This document shows, one piece after another, positions 61,787 to 64,000 of a DNA stretch of 64,000 bases (its first letter is position 1; each line of letters opens with the position of its first letter). The position numbers and the translations under genes are program-made. The notes beneath the pieces were generated by a model, which did not search any database, was not told the DNA's origin, and worked only from the letters and a program-made list of their open reading frames with translations. The DNA lies in NCBI RefSeq assembly GCF_002831565.1, contig NZ_CP025096.1, positions 8,490,468 through 8,554,467 of the forward strand, written 5' to 3'. This DNA comes from Spirosoma pollinicola. GTDB lineage: Bacteria; Bacteroidota; Bacteroidia; Cytophagales; Spirosomataceae.

Positions 61787-64000
61787 ATGAGAACATTAAT
61801 CCTCATTGTTTGCTTACTCAGTACGCTTGAAACAAGTGCTCAACCGGGAAAACACCCAGGTAAGTCACTACCTACTACACTGGCCGTCCGAACCCAGCTC
61901 TTCGATCAGGAATGGGTATTTTTAAAGGATAGCGTGTCTGGGGCAGAGCAGCCTGAGTATGACGATTCTGGTTGGCGACGATTACGCTTACCCCACGACT
62001 GGAGCATCGAGGATCTACCGGGCCAGGGGTCGGAAGCCATTGTGGGGCCATTTTCAAAAACTAGCGTGGGTGCTACCTCAACGGGCTATGCGGTTGGCGG
62101 TACGGGGTGGTATCGAAAGACCTTTACGCTTAAGTCTGCTTATCAAGCAAAGAATATTTCCATTCAGTTTGACGGTGTTTACCGGAATGTGGATGTGTGG
62201 CTAAATGGCCATCATTTGGGCTATCATGCGTATGGATACACACCATTCGTATTTGACCTTACCCCCTATCTTCGTCCAGCAGATCAACCAAATGTTCTGG
62301 CCGTTCGGGTACGAAATGAGGGGCAAAATACGCGCTGGTATACAGGTTCCGGCATCTATCGGCACGTCTGGCTAACAATAGCTGAACCCGTTCATCTTGC
62401 CCCCTGGGGGATTGTCATAACGACTCCACAGGTTTCCAGTAAAGCTGCGCAGGTGCAGATCAGTACAAACGTAAAAAATGACCAGGCGAGCGCAGCACAA
62501 GTCACCGTACAAGTGTCTCTACAAACCTCGGATGGGCAGTTTGTAAAAGATATTAAAAAGACAGTAACCCTGACCGATCAAGCCATAGTCACCCAAACGC
62601 TGTCAATACCACAGCCAACGTTGTGGTCAGTTGATACACCCTACCTGTACAGAGCTACGATAACGATTTGGCAGAACAACCGAAAAGTGGACAGTTTATC
62701 GTCTCAATTTGGGATACGGACTATTCACTTCGACGCCCAGACTGGATTCACCCTGAACGGCAGACGCATTTTACTTAAGGGGGGCTGTGTCCACCACGAT
62801 AATGGACCATTGGGGGCCGTAGCCATCGACCGGGCAGAGGAACGAAAGGTCGAACTACTGAAAGCAAACGGATTCAACGCCGTTCGAAGTAGCCACAACC
62901 CACCATCGCCCGCCTTTCTGGATGCCTGCGACCGATTAGGGATGCTGGTTATTGATGAAGCATTCGATATGTGGGAACGACTGAAAAAACCGCACGATTA
63001 TCACCTTGACTTCGATACCTGGTGGGAACGCGATCTAACCGCCATGATTCAGCGAGACCGAAACCATCCATCCATTATTCTGTGGAGCATCGGCAATGAA
63101 ATTAGCGAACGTGCTGACTCATCTGGACTGGTCATAACTAAAAAAATGGTCAGTTTGGTCCATAAACTTGATTTGACCCGCCCGACGACGGAGGCCATTT
63201 GTAGTTTCTGGGAACACCCCGGTATGCAATGGGACGCGTCCGCTAAAGCATTTGCGCTATTAGATGTTGGTGGGTACAACTACGAATGGAAACACTACGA
63301 ATCAGATCATCAGCAGTTTCCAAATCGCATTATGGTCGGTACCGAAACGTTTGCTAAAGAAGCTTTCGAGAACTGGCAACAGGTAGAGAAACATCCATAT
63401 GTTATCGGCGACTTCGTCTGGACCGCGATGGATTACATGGGTGAGACGGCCATTGGTCACTCACTTATGCAACCTAAAAGTGAGAAAGATAGCACCACTG
63501 CGGTATTGCCCTGGCCCTGGTTCAACGCCTACTGTGGCGATTTAGATCTGATTGGCACGAAAAAGCCCCAATCCTATTACCGCGATGTGGTCTGGCGCAA
63601 TAGTCCCATCCAAATGGCCGTTCACGCGCCTATACCCAATGGCATGAAAGAGTCTGTCACCAACTGGGGATGGCCCGATGAACACCAAAGCTGGACTTGG
63701 CCAGGGGCTGAGGGAAAGCCCTTGCAGGTTCGCGTTTTCACCCGAAGCTCACGAGTTCAACTTCTGCTGAATGGTCACCAAATTGGAGATCAGACGTTGC
63801 CGGACAGCAGTATCGTCGCTATTTTTAGCGTCCCTTATCAGCCCGGAACATTGGAAGCTGTTAGTTTACACAATGGACAGGAGACTGGCCGCGTAAGGCT
63901 GACGACAACTTCAGCAGCCCACCATATCCGGCTCACGGCTGATCGGCCGACATTGAAAGCAGGTCCCGATGAACTGGCTTATATATCCGCAGAAGTGGTA
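61787..64000 (+). CDS. GH2 beta-galactosidase-type glycoside hydrolase (runs off window)
   Basis: ATG 61787 opens 738 codons without a stop before the window end. Signal peptide (MRTLILIVCLLSTLETSAQ). Sugar-binding jelly-roll (WRRLRLPHDWSIEDLPGQG, GGTGWYRKTFTL), Ig-like domain, then TIM barrel (FNAVRSSHNPPSPAFLDACD). The acid/base Glu is in SIGNE (residue about 438), the nucleophile Glu in VGTETF (about 520). VWTAMDYMGE and the later Ig-like part (VRVFTRSSRVQLLLNGHQIG) fit GH2 with DUF4982. It hydrolyses terminal beta-galactosides, or related links, for the SusCD locus. An exported location is predicted. Confidence 0.92.
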   Translation, partial: MRTLILIVCLLSTLETSAQPGKHPGKSLPTTLAVRTQLFDQEWVFLKDSVSGAEQPEYDDSGWRRLRLPHDWSIEDLPGQGSEAIVGPFSKTSVGATSTGYAVGGTGWYRKTFTLKSAYQAKNISIQFDGVYRNVDVWLNGHHLGYHAYGYTPFVFDLTPYLRPADQPNVLAVRVRNEGQNTRWYTGSGIYRHVWLTIAEPVHLAPWGIVITTPQVSSKAAQVQISTNVKNDQASAAQVTVQVSLQTSDGQFVKDIKKTVTLTDQAIVTQTLSIPQPTLWSVDTPYLYRATITIWQNNRKVDSLSSQFGIRTIHFDAQTGFTLNGRRILLKGGCVHHDNGPLGAVAIDRAEERKVELLKANGFNAVRSSHNPPSPAFLDACDRLGMLVIDEAFDMWERLKKPHDYHLDFDTWWERDLTAMIQRDRNHPSIILWSIGNEISERADSSGLVITKKMVSLVHKLDLTRPTTEAICSFWEHPGMQWDASAKAFALLDVGGYNYEWKHYESDHQQFPNRIMVGTETFAKEAFENWQQVEKHPYVIGDFVWTAMDYMGETAIGHSLMQPKSEKDSTTAVLPWPWFNAYCGDLDLIGTKKPQSYYRDVVWRNSPIQMAVHAPIPNGMKESVTNWGWPDEHQSWTWPGAEGKPLQVRVFTRSSRVQLLLNGHQIGDQTLPDSSIVAIFSVPYQPGTLEAVSLHNGQETGRVRLTTTSAAHHIRLTADRPTLKAGPDELAYISAEVV

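Noticed and set aside
1..64000. tRNA, rRNA, tmRNA or origin of replication
   Set aside because: I looked for cloverleaf-like TTCGANTC arms, rRNA motifs and clustered DnaA boxes and saw none; a covariance search would be needed to exclude them fully.

Overview
The window looks like a stretch of chromosome from a member of the Bacteroidota, most likely a Spirosoma-like member of the Cytophagales. The basis is a SusC/SusD pair with a FecR/DUF4974 anti-sigma gene, LytTR and PAS-rich two-component proteins, DUF4468 and YsnF/AvaK-domain proteins, lipobox lipoproteins, and roughly 50% GC in genes with AT-rich spacers. No rRNA, tRNA or CRISPR array was recognised. The taxonomic call is inference.

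The sequence is probably not one continuous piece of DNA. The 12-base palindrome CTAGCTAGCTAG, which carries a stop codon in all six frames, occurs exactly four times (1422, 18957, 36477, 53685). Each copy cuts a gene or repeat in mid-sequence, and at least one side is an insertion-sequence fragment or a repeat copy. I read these as artificial contig joins. Gene order inside each block (1-1421, 1434-18956, 18969-36476, 36489-53684, 53697-64000) should be sound; order across the joins is unproven.

Layout. 1-1.15 kb: end of a DUF4932-like secreted protein and a broken LytTR regulator. 1.15-1.72 kb: two inverted IS3 left ends around a join. 1.7-8.1 kb: small lipoproteins, a four-unit hairpin/terminator array (candidate small RNAs), an orphan MobC, receiver proteins and an IS1182-like relic. 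8.5-10.7 kb: lipoprotein esterase, ECF sigma factor and a collapsed kinase relic, repeated in paralogous form at 27.6-32.2 kb where the kinase is intact. 12.1-17.2 kb: an envelope or stress cluster on the minus strand (DUF937-OmpA protein, two YsnF/AvaK proteins, a multi-spanning membrane protein, a YtxH-like protein). 18.2-18.96 kb: a DUF4468 gene, repeated at 38.1-38.9 kb. 19.4-27.5 kb: a broken LytTR-receiver gene, a DinB-like protein, a glycosyltransferase and receivers. 32.3-33.8 kb: a small-gene operon ending in a serine recombinase. 34-35.5 kb: a metallo-beta-lactamase-fold-like protein. 35.9-36.8 kb: IS relics. 39.8-52.2 kb: three large sensor kinases, a single-domain receiver and a second glycosyltransferase. 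52.4-54.6 kb: pseudogenes and IS debris. 55.6-64 kb: FecR, SusC, SusD and a GH2 beta-galactosidase cut by the window end, a classic glycan-utilisation locus without an adjacent sigma factor.

The dominant theme is signal transduction: four histidine kinases, one kinase relic and about seven receiver or LytTR proteins, several of them visibly broken by nonsense codons, frameshifts, insertions or loss of the phosphoacceptor. The least explained items are the hairpin array at 2.6-3.1 kb, a pair of homologous terminator-ended intergenic segments at 20.5 and 22.6 kb, a dispersed intergenic motif around CGTGAACG, a 26-bp perfect palindrome at 17.35 kb and an operator-like palindrome in front of the giant hybrid kinase at 42.64 kb.
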